DNA of 64,000 bases from Rhizopus arrhizus (Eukaryota; Mucoromycota; Mucoromycetes; Mucorales; Rhizopodaceae), in the NCBI GenBank assembly GCA_024220505.1, contig JAKZZE010000005.1, positions 1,882,501 through 1,946,500 on the forward strand, read 5' to 3'. The position numbers and the translations under genes are program-made. Shown here piece by piece: positions 22,669 through 33,175 of the stretch. The notes under the pieces are model-generated. The model made no database searches. It was not told where the DNA came from and saw only the letters and a program-made list of their open reading frames with translations. Each line of letters begins with the position of its first letter. Within the stretch, counting starts at the first letter, position 1.

Positions 22669-23398
22669 ATGTTGAAGGGTGGGCAAGAAGAAGAAGCTGT
22701 CATTTTGAAAGATGAAGTTGTTCATAAAAGGTATTGTTCGTTTTAATTAGAATATCATTTACTAAATAAAAAGTAAGATTCATTACTGTATGGGATCGTA
22801 CAACAGAATTTAAAGATGGTCGAATTATAAAATGGGACGTTGTTGGACATGACACTTCTTATCCTACCTTTGTCGTAGTGTTCACTTTTGATACAAAAAA
22901 GTCAACGACTTGTATATTAAAAGAATACTGTCAAGGAACAAATGAAATGGTACAATAAATGATATATCTTCATTCTTTATATTAATTATAAAGCAGAAAT
23001 ATACTTGTGTTGCAGGTTCATTTGATAGAAGAAAGCATGAAAGGTAATAGCAGTAAAAACAGACTTGTATGTGAAACCAACCATCAAGTAGTGTATTAGA
23101 GGCAGCAAAGCATGAATTATCAGAAGAAGCACATTTAAAAGGCGGTAAATGGATTAAATTATTCGAAGGCGAGGATGGCATTAGTGAACTGAAATGGGGT
23201 AAAAATAAGTTTATTCCCTTTCTCTGCTTGGACCCAGTAGATGACGATAAACCAATGGAAAGAGATTATGAAGAACACATTGATATCATAAGAGATGTGT
23301 CAGTAAAAGAACTAAAGCAGTTTATTATGAAGGGTGAAATGATGTTGCCCTCTGTTCAAACAGCTTGGATGGCGCTCGATTATTTGAAGCTTTTATAA
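22669..23398 (+). CDS. Nudix hydrolase-like protein with degenerate Nudix box
   Basis: Exons 22669-22730, 22778-22949, 23016-23043 and 23100-23398 give 186 residues. The order ITVWDRT...RIIKWDVVGHDTSY...VVVFTFD...CILKEYCQGTNEM matches the N-terminal part of ADP-sugar pyrophosphatase-type Nudix enzymes. The Nudix box reads EESMKEAAKHELSEEAHL: the E-x7-x-E-U-x-E-E frame is kept, but the Arg of REUxEE is His and the opening Gly is missing. Activity is therefore uncertain. The C-terminal VSVKELKQFIMKGEMM fits the same family. The stop codon lies inside the end of the convergent kanadaptin gene (6-bp CDS overlap). Confidence 0.8.
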
Positions 23399-24587
23399 AA
23401 TATGAGAAGGTTTAGTTAATTCCACCAGCTTAATGAGCCTCTCGTTATCCTAATACACATCACATTAGACACGTATAATTTAGAATAAATAGCTGTTACC
23501 TTTTTTAATTCTGTGAGTTCTTTTTGAAGAGCAAATAGTGATTTACTATCGCTAGTGTTATTCTTTGATATACGTTTCATATAACTATCCAGATCTTCTT
23601 CTTCCTCAGCCTTCTTTTCCTCTTCCTCAGCCTTCTTTTCTTCAATCTTTTTAACAAGTACTCGAATCTTTAATTCAGTATTCTTTTGTTTAACTATCAA
23701 TTCATCGTGTGTATCTGCCTTTTCCTCTACTTTCTTCTTCTTTTTCGATGTCCTGTCATAAAATTCTTCATCACTGTCATCTCCGTACATTAACTCCAAA
23801 TCTTCCCTTCTTCTTTCTATTCATCATGACATTAGATTCATGATCCGCGTTTATATCGATATTCAACTTACTAGCATCTTCAAGTGCCATCTTTTCTGCT
23901 TCTACATTTAATAAACTCGCATCACCCGATTTTCCCTTTTGTTCTGTTTCTTCTTCTTCTTCTTCTTCTTCTTCTTCCTCTGCATCCTCACCAAACCCCC
24001 ATGAGGCACCTTCTTCCTCTTCTTGTTCGCCTGCTTCTGCTTTAGCCTTCGCAAGACGTTCCTGCAAAATTCTCTTTCTTCTTTCTTCCATTTCTTCTTC
24101 AGGGTCATATGGCTTTTGTGACTCAAATATACACACACGCGTACTTTCCCCAAACTTCAATTGATCTCCGGGTTTAAGTGGTATATATTCTCTTGGATTC
24201 ACTTGTTTCTTGTTGAGTTTTGTGCCGTGAGCACTGTCTAGATCATAAATAAAAGCATCTCCGTCTTGATTGAATTGAATAACAGCATGGTAACGAGAAA
24301 TGCTCTAAGTTAAATCGTTAGCTTGTGGAATGCAAATGTAGTCTATAATTTACTTGATGCTCCATCTGTATGTCGCAAATGGGAAGCCTTCCAATTGTAA
24401 CAAATTCTTTTTTGGGGCCAATGGCAGTTTCTACACTAAGGCCACCTTTCAACATTTCTATTTTATAGTCAAAGAGTGCTTCAGAAGACCATGTAGGTTT
24501 TTCATATTTTAAAGGTGGAAAAGAAGGTGGTGATTGTTGCTTTTTTGAAGGTAAATTGGGTATAGCAAATCCGTCTTGATCACTCAT
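23393..24587 (-). CDS. Kanadaptin-like FHA domain protein
   Basis: Minus strand, exons 24587-24354, 24304-23872, 23816-23500 and 23449-23393; 346 residues. The FHA domain spans the first intron: VTIGRLPICDIQMEHQ, then SISRYHAVIQFNQDG and DLDSAHGTKLN, containing the phospho-threonine binding Arg and Ser/His motifs. It continues with the hallmark GASWGFGEDAEEEE, an acidic run, DDSDEEFYDRTSKKKKK and a long coiled coil. FHA followed by these elements is the kanadaptin (SLC4A1AP) layout; human kanadaptin is associated with spliceosomal proteins, a role I infer only by homology. The final exon (DNERLIKLVELTKPSHIL) overlaps the Nudix stop. Confidence 0.87.
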
Positions 24588-24652
24588 TTAGAAAAAAGTA
24601 CAAAAAAAAAGACAAAAAATGGCCGGAGTTTTATGCGCCTTTTTCTTCTGCC
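24588..24652. promoter_or_regulatory. 65-bp divergent promoter between kanadaptin and F-box genes
   Basis: Only 65 bp separate the two start codons. The tract is A/T-rich with AAAAAAAAAGACAAAAAATGG and has no obvious TATA box. Both promoters must be contained in this interval or in the neighbouring coding sequence. Confidence 0.6.
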
Positions 24653-26278
24653 ATGGAGTCACTTCCAGAAGAGTTGCTTGTTTTAATATGTCAATATTCA
24701 GCAAGGAATGTCAATGAATTGTTGACACTTGAAACAGTATGTAAAAAGCTTTCAAGGCAAGAAACAAAACTGATAAAAGCATACAGATTATTGATGATAA
24801 TAGTATATAGAGTAGTTAACAATACGTATTTATGGTATTACTTGTTTAAAACACTCTATCCAGGTTGGTCACATAACATACCGTTTGGTTACGCGAAACA
24901 ACCCTTGATCAATTGGAGAAAATATGTAATAAGCTTGGTTCGACAACAAGAAAGAGCATCGAATGTGCAACTAGAGTCATTTTATATCAATCAAGACGAT
25001 TCGATTCAGCCACCTTTTGTATATGACATTGATCCGATCACCAACAGGGGTGTGGCTGCTGTGTCTGTGGCGTGTGATGGATATCACAAGATATTATTCT
25101 TTAGTTATCCTTCGTTTGAGCTCTTGCAAGAATATAAAATACATACTTTCTTGGATTGTCGAATCATTGGTATTCAATCAGTGGTTGTCAAAAATCAAAA
25201 AACACGTTTATTTTCAATTGCACTTGGGCCAGAGGTGTGGGAAGCAGTCTTGATTTATCGGTTGTATAATGATGACCATATTGAATGTTTGGCACATGTA
25301 AAAGGGATGGTACAATATCAACTCTTGGGAAGAGGCATCTTCTTCTTTTCTTCCACGGACAATAATACACTTGGCGTTGAAGAATGGTTAAGTCTAGTAT
25401 GCCCTCAGGCTCAGATTGATGATTGTAGCTTGTATATGCTTGCTTATGGTCCCAAGTTATACCGGCATGCAGGATACGGCCATATCATTCAATTCAATCT
25501 TCATCAGCCGATCAAGGACCCCTTTTCATCAGAGGAGAGTGACAATACAGAGAATGATGCAAAAATCATTTATTCTATGCGCCTAGGAACACAAGTGATC
25601 TGTATGCTTCATTTTCGTCACTGCCCATCACTGCAGCATTTGATTTGTACTGCGAATTACGAATCTGCCGAGTTATCCATATATGACTGGCGATTTGGCA
25701 TCAAGGTAGGTTCGATACCTTACGATGGTCAACCTTGGGGATTCGAATTGGCTTGGGCTGTGCCTCCTCCGTCAACAGAAGGATTACCACTGTACTCTTA
25801 TGGTCTTCGATTGATTGCTGTTACAGATCACAAAAAGAATGAGTCAGCCGAGATTAGCGTATTGGATATTTCAGATTTATTACAAGTGCAGTGGGATCCA
25901 TTTACTGCAGATGAATGCAGTAGAGAAAATAACGAATTAGAAGAGGATATGCCTTATGTCTATAGTTGGTGGAATAACAGAAATACAGATAAATTAAGAA
26001 GAGTGGTATTGCATAGTACACAGCCATACAATATCAGTCGTAGTAATGTTGTAAGCAGATTGTGTGTTGATGGATATATTATAGCCTACAACATACTACA
26101 AACCACCTTATATTTATTGACAGGCAAGGGAACTTTAATTATAATGGACATGGAGTATGGCAAGACAATTAAGGTTGTGAATGTTGATACAAATGGCATT
26201 GATATAAATGTATTAAATAACAAAGATGTGGTTATCATTGGAGAGAATAAAATTAATAACACGCGCAGTTTTGAATAA
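24653..26278 (+). CDS. F-box protein
   Basis: Substrate-recognition subunit type of SCF ubiquitin ligases. The F-box is at the N-terminus: LPEELLVLICQYSARNVNEL, then ETVCKKLSR and VVNNTYLWYYLFKTLYPG. The unspliced frame is open, but a 54-nt GC-AG intron (24757-24810) fits: removing it deletes 18 residues in the middle of the F-box and restores its usual spacing. The spliced product is 523 residues (24653-24756 + 24811-26278). The remaining part alternates short strands and probably forms a beta-propeller-like or WD-like domain, but I see no clear WD signature. The next gene starts 51 bp after the stop. Confidence 0.8.
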   Translation: MESLPEELLVLICQYSARNVNELLTLETVCKKLSRQETKLIKAYRLLMIIVYRVVNNTYLWYYLFKTLYPGWSHNIPFGYAKQPLINWRKYVISLVRQQERASNVQLESFYINQDDSIQPPFVYDIDPITNRGVAAVSVACDGYHKILFFSYPSFELLQEYKIHTFLDCRIIGIQSVVVKNQKTRLFSIALGPEVWEAVLIYRLYNDDHIECLAHVKGMVQYQLLGRGIFFFSSTDNNTLGVEEWLSLVCPQAQIDDCSLYMLAYGPKLYRHAGYGHIIQFNLHQPIKDPFSSEESDNTENDAKIIYSMRLGTQVICMLHFRHCPSLQHLICTANYESAELSIYDWRFGIKVGSIPYDGQPWGFELAWAVPPPSTEGLPLYSYGLRLIAVTDHKKNESAEISVLDISDLLQVQWDPFTADECSRENNELEEDMPYVYSWWNNRNTDKLRRVVLHSTQPYNISRSNVVSRLCVDGYIIAYNILQTTLYLLTGKGTLIIMDMEYGKTIKVVNVDTNGIDINVLNNKDVVIIGENKINNTRSFE

Positions 26279-26329
26279 ATTTGTTTCTATTTTTTTTTTT
26301 TCTATTTTTTCATTTTTCTATAATTTAAT

Positions 26330-27410
26330 ATGGATCCCTATAATGATACTATTGACATCCATGAAGACTCTGGCCGATATTTACAAGAATATATATCGAG
26401 TAATTTTAAATGGAAAAATTTGTCTTTGTTTAATAACTTATTCTGTTGTTATTAGCCCTAGAAAACCTTCCGAGTGAAATACAGTATCACTGGGCCGAAA
26501 TAAGAAACAGATATGATCAATCTAAAGGCTGGTTCATAATGATTGGTGACAACAAAAAGAGAAATTAATATGTAAAAAGTAGTGCACGAACGAAGAATGA
26601 AGTCTGCACAACATAACCTAGCCAAGATTCATAAACAGTGGTTTATTCAAGAAACAGATAAAAAGAAAATATTAAAAGAACAACCAGAGATCATTCAACG
26701 CGTGAAAAATGATTTTAATAAATTAGAAGATTTGGCTAATGAAAGAGTGTCTTTGGCTGAAGAAGCACTCAAGCTTGTAATAAAAGTAATCTGTGGATGG
26801 TTAGAATGTGCTGACATGTAGTTTCGTAGGTAGATCGTCACTTGAATAAATTGAAGAAAGATTTGGAAAGGCACGACCGAGATCACCCTGATGCTATGCC
26901 TTTATCACAACCAACACATAGTTATACAATACCGCACGGTAACTAATGAACTTATTGCTATGAACAGTGTTACTAATATAAACACAGAAGGTTCTGTGGT
27001 GATGGATTTGGACATGTATTCAGATAGAGGCGATGAAGAAGAGGAAGAAGAAGAAGAAGAAGAATCAGAAGATGAAATAGAATATAAAGTGAACCAAAAG
27101 AGAATGAGAAGAGATGAGACTGATAATGACGAAAGACTCTATTGTTTTTGCCAGCAAGTATCTTATGGTGATATGGTTGCTTGTGATGGACAGGTGAGTT
27201 AAATGATTTGCTATTATAAAGAAGCTAATCGAAAAATAGAACTGTCCTTATGAATGGTTTCATATGGAATGTGTTGGATTAAAAGAACCGCCTAAAGGAT
27301 CTTGGTATTGTCCAGATTGTTCAGCAAGATTGATGAGACATAAAAGAAAACAATCTGCCAATCCATTATTGACAAAGAGAATGAAGAAAAGAAAGGATTC
27401 TCATGTATAA
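26330..27410 (+). CDS. ING family protein (PHD finger histone reader)
   Basis: Chromatin reader that recruits histone acetyltransferase or deacetylase complexes to H3K4me3. Exons 26330-26399, 26456-~26527, ~26583-26776, 26830-26938, 26988-27193 and 27240-27410; about 273 residues. The N-terminal ING domain contains [20 protein letters not shown] and [19 protein letters not shown]. An acidic run (EEEEEEEE) precedes the PHD finger CFCQQ...[20 protein letters not shown]...WYCPDC, which has the expected C4-H-C3 ligands; a basic tail follows. The second intron lacks a good GT donor. Either a GC-AG intron of 55 nt or a GT-AG intron of 37 nt keeps the frame. Confidence 0.9.
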
Positions 27411-27791
27411 ATTAATAATAATAGCTTTGTAAATACACATTTTATCTTTCATAACAACAGAGGTCAATGATCATAATTTAAGGTTATCAGTGAAAGTATG
27501 GCTGCTATGGAAATTATTTTATTGTACACAAGTTTATATGTGTCTTGATTGAATGGATTTAATGTGGTTGTATGTAACTTGATTAATGATAAACCATATG
27601 CTTTTCTCTCTTTTTTTTTGATATATCACATGTAAGAGAAAGTATTGTTCTAAGTTACCCAATTATAGTAAAAAATACCGCTTATCCAAGCAAGATTTTT
27701 TCTTGGTAAAACAATAACAATGACCTTCAACACCTTTTTTTTTTTTTTTTTTTTAATCCTTTTCTTTCTTTCTTTTTATATTCATCTTTAC
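27411..27791. other. Intergenic spacer
   Basis: 3' flank of the ING gene and 5' leader of the next gene, with T-runs at 27610 and 27735-27753. No gene seen. Confidence 0.6.
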
Positions 27792-29198
27792 ATGTCAATC
27801 TCAAGCAATAGTAATAGAATGGGAAGAAGAACAAGAGTAGAAGATTATTATTCAGATGAAGACATCTATTCTCCTTCTTTTCCTCACAGAATATCACCAA
27901 CAGGAAAAAGAAGAACAATACCAGTCTACTACGAAGATGAGGACAATCTAGAACAGGTACAAAGAGCCATGTACGATCTAGATTTAGAAGATAGATATTA
28001 TAATGGACGCCACTATCGAGACCGTTATGTGTCACACAGTACAGATCGAAAGAGAATGCCTTCTTATCCCGTGACAGAGTCCCCTTTGCCTTGGTCACGC
28101 AGTCGGCACAGGCCAGTAACTGTAGATGATGATGAACTGTATTATACAAGACAGAGGAATAGTAATACTTTAAGAAACAACAAACGAAGAAATTCTTACT
28201 CAATGCCACAACCAGTCCATTATTCACCTTCCAGACAAAGACGAAGATCCATACATAGTTTACCAGCAAGTCCAATCCATAGTGATTATGAAGATGAAGA
28301 TTATAGGCCAAGACGACCCAGCCTTGTACGACACGGAAGCGATACGATGGTAAGACCACCGCCAATAGACAGAAGGATGTCTTTTCAAGATTTCTCATCA
28401 CCCAATCATCAGGCGCCAATGATGCCTCCTGTATTTCCTCAACCTATGCCTCATCCAATTACAGAGAGACCACCTTCTGTCTTTAATAATCCAAATGAAC
28501 TTGGAATGCCACCTGTTTGGCCTCCTTTGAGACCTCTCCCTCATCCAACGAATGCATTTCCACTTCCCATGATGGGGTTACCCGTGTTAAACCCCATGAT
28601 GCAAGCTCCTTCCTTATGGGTACCTCCCAATCCTTGGCCACCTGCTCCACCTCCAACAAATGTGCCTAGTCCAGAGCAAGCTAAAAATCAAGAGGAAGCC
28701 CCAAAAGAAGAAACTGTGGTCAGCAAAGAGATATCTCCTCCAGCAAGGACAATGACACAAGAGCCAGCACCTCCACCTCCACCCCCTACTAGGCGCAAAT
28801 CATTTCTCAGCACACTCTTTGGTTGGGACGAAGACGAAGATGCCAAAAGGAAAAGAAAAGCAAAAGAATACGAAAAGCTCGGTTCATTTTGGTGTTGGCG
28901 CATTATTTCACCTCAACCTCAAATGCACTTTGAATCCTTTAGTATCACCAATCAAAAATACATTCTCAAAAAGATTGCCAAGGGACAAGGAGATATCATC
29001 TTTTTGTACAGAGAGAAAAAATTACCGGGTGTAGTCATGATTGATGTGAATCAGTGTCGTGGATGTTGTATGATTCAGGAAAAGTATTTTATACAATTGG
29101 AGATTAAAAGAGAACAATATAATCATGCTGGAGAAGGAGGTGGTCAGTATACATTTAATAATGCTGCTGTTCCAAACGGTTGGTCAGTGCAACAATAA
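27792..29198 (+). CDS. Proline-rich protein with conserved-looking C-terminal domain, function unknown
   Basis: Single-exon gene, 468 residues from ATG 27792. An upstream in-frame ATG at 27720 would add a poly-Phe stretch encoded by the T-rich leader, so I prefer the later start. The first 350 residues are disordered: Arg/Ser/Tyr-rich with acidic dipeptides, then strongly Pro-rich (PPVWPPLRPLPHP, PPPPPPTRRKSFLS). The last 110 residues look folded (GSFWCWRIISPQPQ, GQGDIIFLYREKKLPGVVMI, Cys cluster QCRGCCMIQEK). I do not recognise the family. PPTRRKSFLSTLFGW could be a phosphorylatable linear motif (inference). Confidence 0.75.
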   Translation: MSISSNSNRMGRRTRVEDYYSDEDIYSPSFPHRISPTGKRRTIPVYYEDEDNLEQVQRAMYDLDLEDRYYNGRHYRDRYVSHSTDRKRMPSYPVTESPLPWSRSRHRPVTVDDDELYYTRQRNSNTLRNNKRRNSYSMPQPVHYSPSRQRRRSIHSLPASPIHSDYEDEDYRPRRPSLVRHGSDTMVRPPPIDRRMSFQDFSSPNHQAPMMPPVFPQPMPHPITERPPSVFNNPNELGMPPVWPPLRPLPHPTNAFPLPMMGLPVLNPMMQAPSLWVPPNPWPPAPPPTNVPSPEQAKNQEEAPKEETVVSKEISPPARTMTQEPAPPPPPPTRRKSFLSTLFGWDEDEDAKRKRKAKEYEKLGSFWCWRIISPQPQMHFESFSITNQKYILKKIAKGQGDIIFLYREKKLPGVVMIDVNQCRGCCMIQEKYFIQLEIKREQYNHAGEGGGQYTFNNAAVPNGWSVQQ

Positions 29199-29467
29199 TA
29201 ATAAAAACATATTAACCTAAGCTGATTCTTTTTTACATGCACATTTTTGCTCAACCCTATTTATTTTTTTCGTTTCAGTAGTACTTGATGAGATTGATGG
29301 ATAAATTCACATCATAGCATCTTTTTCCAATTAAGTCTTTTTTTTTCCCTTTTTGCCGCATTAACGGAGCATGAAAAAGCTTACAGATAAATCAAGAAAT
29401 ATCAATTTTTTTTTTCTTTTTTTCTTTTTCTCAATGTAGAGAGAAAGACACACAGATTCTTTGAAAC

Positions 29468-31127
29468 ATGTCGAGTATTCGTAGAAGAACGATAGGATCT
29501 TCTCAAATCCGAACGGAGCATCCTCATTTGACAAATAAAGAACACAACAGCAACTCGAGTTTTTCAACCGACACATCTTCTGCTATAGAACAAGAAGAAG
29601 ACGATGATGTCAAGGCAGATGTACTTTTTCCTCGTTACAAAGCAAATCAAGATGATCATGTTGACATTGAGGCATTCAATCGCATGGTTCAACACCACAC
29701 TCGAAAACTTTCTTCGGGCACACTTCAGCTATCAAGAACTTTTAGTAAACAAAACCAACTTTATGGTGATATTTCAAAATACGCCGACGCTCAACCTATC
29801 GTTGGTGCTCCACGGTTCAAGATTTATTCTTCAAGAAAGGAGAGTAATATATCAACTAGCTTGGAACACTTTTTGACAGAGGAAGGACAGAATGCACTAG
29901 AATCTGTTGTTACATCAAAAGGATGGTGGGTGGATGTTTTGAGACCTACTGTAGATGAGATGAGAATCATCAGTAAGGTAAATATCAATAGAAAATAATT
30001 TTCTTTGTGCGATACTCATCATATGAAAGACTTTTCATATACATCCTCTAACAACAGAAGATATCCAAGCACAAGAACCTAGAGAAAAAGTAGAATTATT
30101 TCCCAATTATACACTTGTTTGTTTTAGAGCCTTTGATATTGATTCAGAAACCGAGAAGATTATACCATTCAACTTTTATGCTCTTATTTTCAAAGAAGGT
30201 TTGCTTACTGTAAGTGTCGATAATAAATATAACATTACTTCTTTTTCATTTTTACTTAAAAATGGATCAGTTTCATTTTAGAGAGAGCGATTATTATGAT
30301 ACAGTGAGAGAAAGATCAGATCAATTGAAGGAATACATGACAATTACACCAGACTGGTTAAATTATGCCCTTGTTGATGCAGTCACTGATAGTTTTGCTC
30401 CTATCATTTTGCAAGTCGAGATGGAAGCAGTCTCTATTGATGAATTATCCTTGATGTTGAGAAAATCAGAACGCGCTGACATGTTAAGACGTATCAGTCG
30501 ATGTAGAAAAAGGTCAACACAACTCTCTCGATTGTTGGTCTCTAAGTTGGACGTGATAAAGAGTTTGATGAAGAGATATGAGGATAAATCAAGAGAGTTT
30601 TTATTATTAGAGCAGCAACATACGACAAAGCATATACCTCAACAAAAGCAAGCAAAAGAGCAAGAAGCGATCGTTATACCATTGTCTACTCCAATTAATA
30701 ATTTGGTAGAAGAAAAGAAGGCATTCAATGATGTTTTATTATATCTTGGAGATATTCAAGGTATAAAGCAACTACTTGTTTTACTCTTTTTGATTCTAAT
30801 TTTTATGAGATAGATCATGTTGTGACTATGCTTCAGAATGTAAACCATTATGATCGTATTCTTCACAGAGCACATACAAACTATCTTGCTCAAGTCAATT
30901 TAGAATTAACACAGACTTATAATATGACCAACAACGTCATGAATAGACTCACTTTTCTTGCTACTGTCTTTATTCCTTTATCCCTTATTGGTGGCCTCTG
31001 GGGTATGAATGTCAAAGTGCCTGGTGGAGACTATACTGATCTAGCCTTCTTTTTTTGGATCTTGGGTGGTATGGCTCTTTATTGTACAGGCTGCTTATTT
31101 TATGGTAGAAGAGTAGGGCTATTTTAA
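29468..31127 (+). CDS. CorA-type magnesium transporter (Alr1/Mnr2-like)
   Basis: Mg2+ channel of the CorA superfamily. Exons 29468-29977, 30030-30209, 30271-30760 and 30814-31127 give 497 residues. After a disordered N-terminus comes the cytosolic CorA domain: GWWVDVLRPTVDEM, HPLTTEDI split by intron 1, EPREKVELFPNYTLVCFRAF, and GLLTFHF across intron 2. A long helix follows. The membrane part has LTFLATVFIPLSLIGGLWGM ending in the signature GMN, then a second transmembrane segment FFFWILGGMALYCTGCLFYG. The Alr-type insertion suggests a plasma-membrane or vacuolar transporter. SEC61 copy 2 starts 112 bp downstream. Confidence 0.93.
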
Positions 31128-31239
31128 AAGTCAATTTTAAAAAGGTGTATTGTTTTGATTGGACAACTAAATTTATTACAATTTTAATGTAACTTTTAAT
31201 AAAACACTTTGTTTTTCATTTGTTTCCTTTAACGATAAA

Positions 31240-32942
31240 ATGGGTTGTAAGTGTTATTTTTATGAATAATAAAAAGACACACTAATAATATATACTTGTC
31301 TATAGTCAGAGTCTTACATCTGGTCAGACCCTTTATGGGCATTCTTCCTGAAATTGCCACACCTGATCGAAAGGTAAATATAATTTATACGAATTATAAA
31401 AGAAAGCGAAAAAGAAAAAGAAGGGGACAGTGCCATTGAAAAAGACAGGATAAAAAGCGAGATTTACGGCAAAAAAAAAAGAAAGGGTAAAGAATAAAAG
31501 AATATGTTACTGACACGTTTGTGTATAATAGATTCCTTTTAATCAAAAAGTAATGTGGACAGCAGTGACTTTATTCATTTTCTTGGTCATGTCTCAAGTT
31601 CCTCTTTACGGTATCATGTCTTCAGATTCTGCTGATCCTCTCTTTTGGATGAGAGTGATTCTTGCTTCTAACCGTGGTACTCTTATGGAATTGGGTATTA
31701 CTCCCATTATTACTTCTGGCATGATTATGCAACTTTTATCTGGTGCAAACATTATTGAAGTTGACTACAGTTTACAAGAAGATAGAGCCTTATTTAGTGG
31801 AGCTCAAAAATGTAAGTACACAACTATTTCAGAGTGATTGAATATTAAATTGTATAAAAGTATTTGCAATGATTATTGCCTTTGGTCATGCAACTGTTTC
31901 AGTATTGACTGGTCTTTACGGTGACCCAAATCATATTGGGGCTGGTGTTTGTTTGATTTTGATTATTCAACTTGTCGTTGCATCTCTGATCACACTATTA
32001 TTGGATGAATTATTACAAAAAGGCTATGGTTTGGGTTCTGGTATCAACCTTTTCATTGCCACCAACATTTGTGAAACTATCTTCTGGAAGGCACTTTCAC
32101 CCACTACGATGGATAATGGACGTGGTGATGAATTTGAAGGTGCTCTGATTGCCTTGATTCACCTCTTGATGACTCGTAACGACAAGACGCGTGCCTTGAA
32201 GGAAGCCTTTTATCGTCAAAATATGCCCAATGTCATGAGCTTGCTATCTACCGGTGCCATTTTTTTACTTGTCATCTACCTTCAAGGATTCCGTGTTGAA
32301 TTACCCGTCAAGTCTAATCGTGTTCGTGGCCAACGTGGTTCTTATCCTGTCAAGCTCTTTTATACTTCCAATATGCCCATCATGCTTCAATCTACCTTGA
32401 CTTCCAATGTTTTCATGATCTCACAGATGCTTTACAAACGTTTTACTGATAACTTTTTGGTTCGTCTTCTTGGTACCTGGGAAGCTACTGATGGCACATC
32501 TCAATTGAATGCAGTCAGTGGTATCGCCTATTATCTTTCTGCTCCCCGAAGCATGTCCGCTGCTCTTTTGGATCCTATTCACACTGTTATTTACGTCAGC
32601 ATCATGTTGACCACCTGTGCTCTTCTCTCAAAGACATGGATCGAAATCTCTGGAGCTTCTCCCCGTGATGTCGCACGTCAACTCAAGGATCAACAACTCG
32701 TTATTGCTGGTTACCGTGATACTTCCATGTATAAGGAATTAAAGAGAGTGATTCCAGTTGCTGCTTCCTTTGGTGGTGCTTGTCTTGGTGCTGTTTCTGT
32801 TGTAGCAGATATGGTTGGTGCTATTGGATCTGGCACTGGTATTTTGTTATGTGTGACGATCATTTTCCAATATTTTGAAATGTTTGCTAAAGAGCAAATG
32901 GAAGGTGGAGGGTTAGGTTTAGAAGCCATGATGGCACAATAA
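31240..32942 (+). CDS. SEC61: Sec61 alpha subunit, copy 2
   Basis: Second full-length Sec61 alpha gene. Exons 31240-31246, 31306-31373, 31532-31811 and 31861-32942 are 7, 68, 280 and 1082 nt, exactly the same lengths as copy 1; the product is again 478 residues. Conserved segments include [52 protein letters not shown] and [20 protein letters not shown]. It differs from copy 1 at many positions in TM1 and the lumenal loops, and intron 2 is longer (158 nt against 97). This is an old duplication rather than an assembly copy. Both are apparently intact. Confidence 0.97.
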
Positions 32943-33175
32943 ATAGCAATACTTCTTGCACACAGTCATATCTCTTCTCATCATATTACATTTATACAAT
33001 CACCTTTACTTATCCCTCCCGCGTTAAAAATAAATAAAAACTGTAATTTATTTTAGATAATTCGAAATTTTTTTATCATCTCTATCAAAATACTTGTCCC
33101 TTTTTTATTCTTACAAAAAAATCTATTATTAACAAAACAAATAGAAAATATAACCTGACAAACTGAAATGATTAT

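Noticed and set aside
23777..23871. Frameshift in kanadaptin near NVMMNRKKK
   Set aside because: A 55-nt intron with a perfect GTAAGT donor (23817-23871) explains the frame change.
27720..27791. Upstream ATG adding a poly-Phe membrane segment to the proline-rich protein
   Set aside because: The Phe run comes from a T-rich leader of the kind seen before many genes here; ATG 27792 is a better start.
27727..28419. Long minus-strand ORF opposite the proline-rich gene
   Set aside because: It is a shadow of the plus-strand gene with no recognisable domain.
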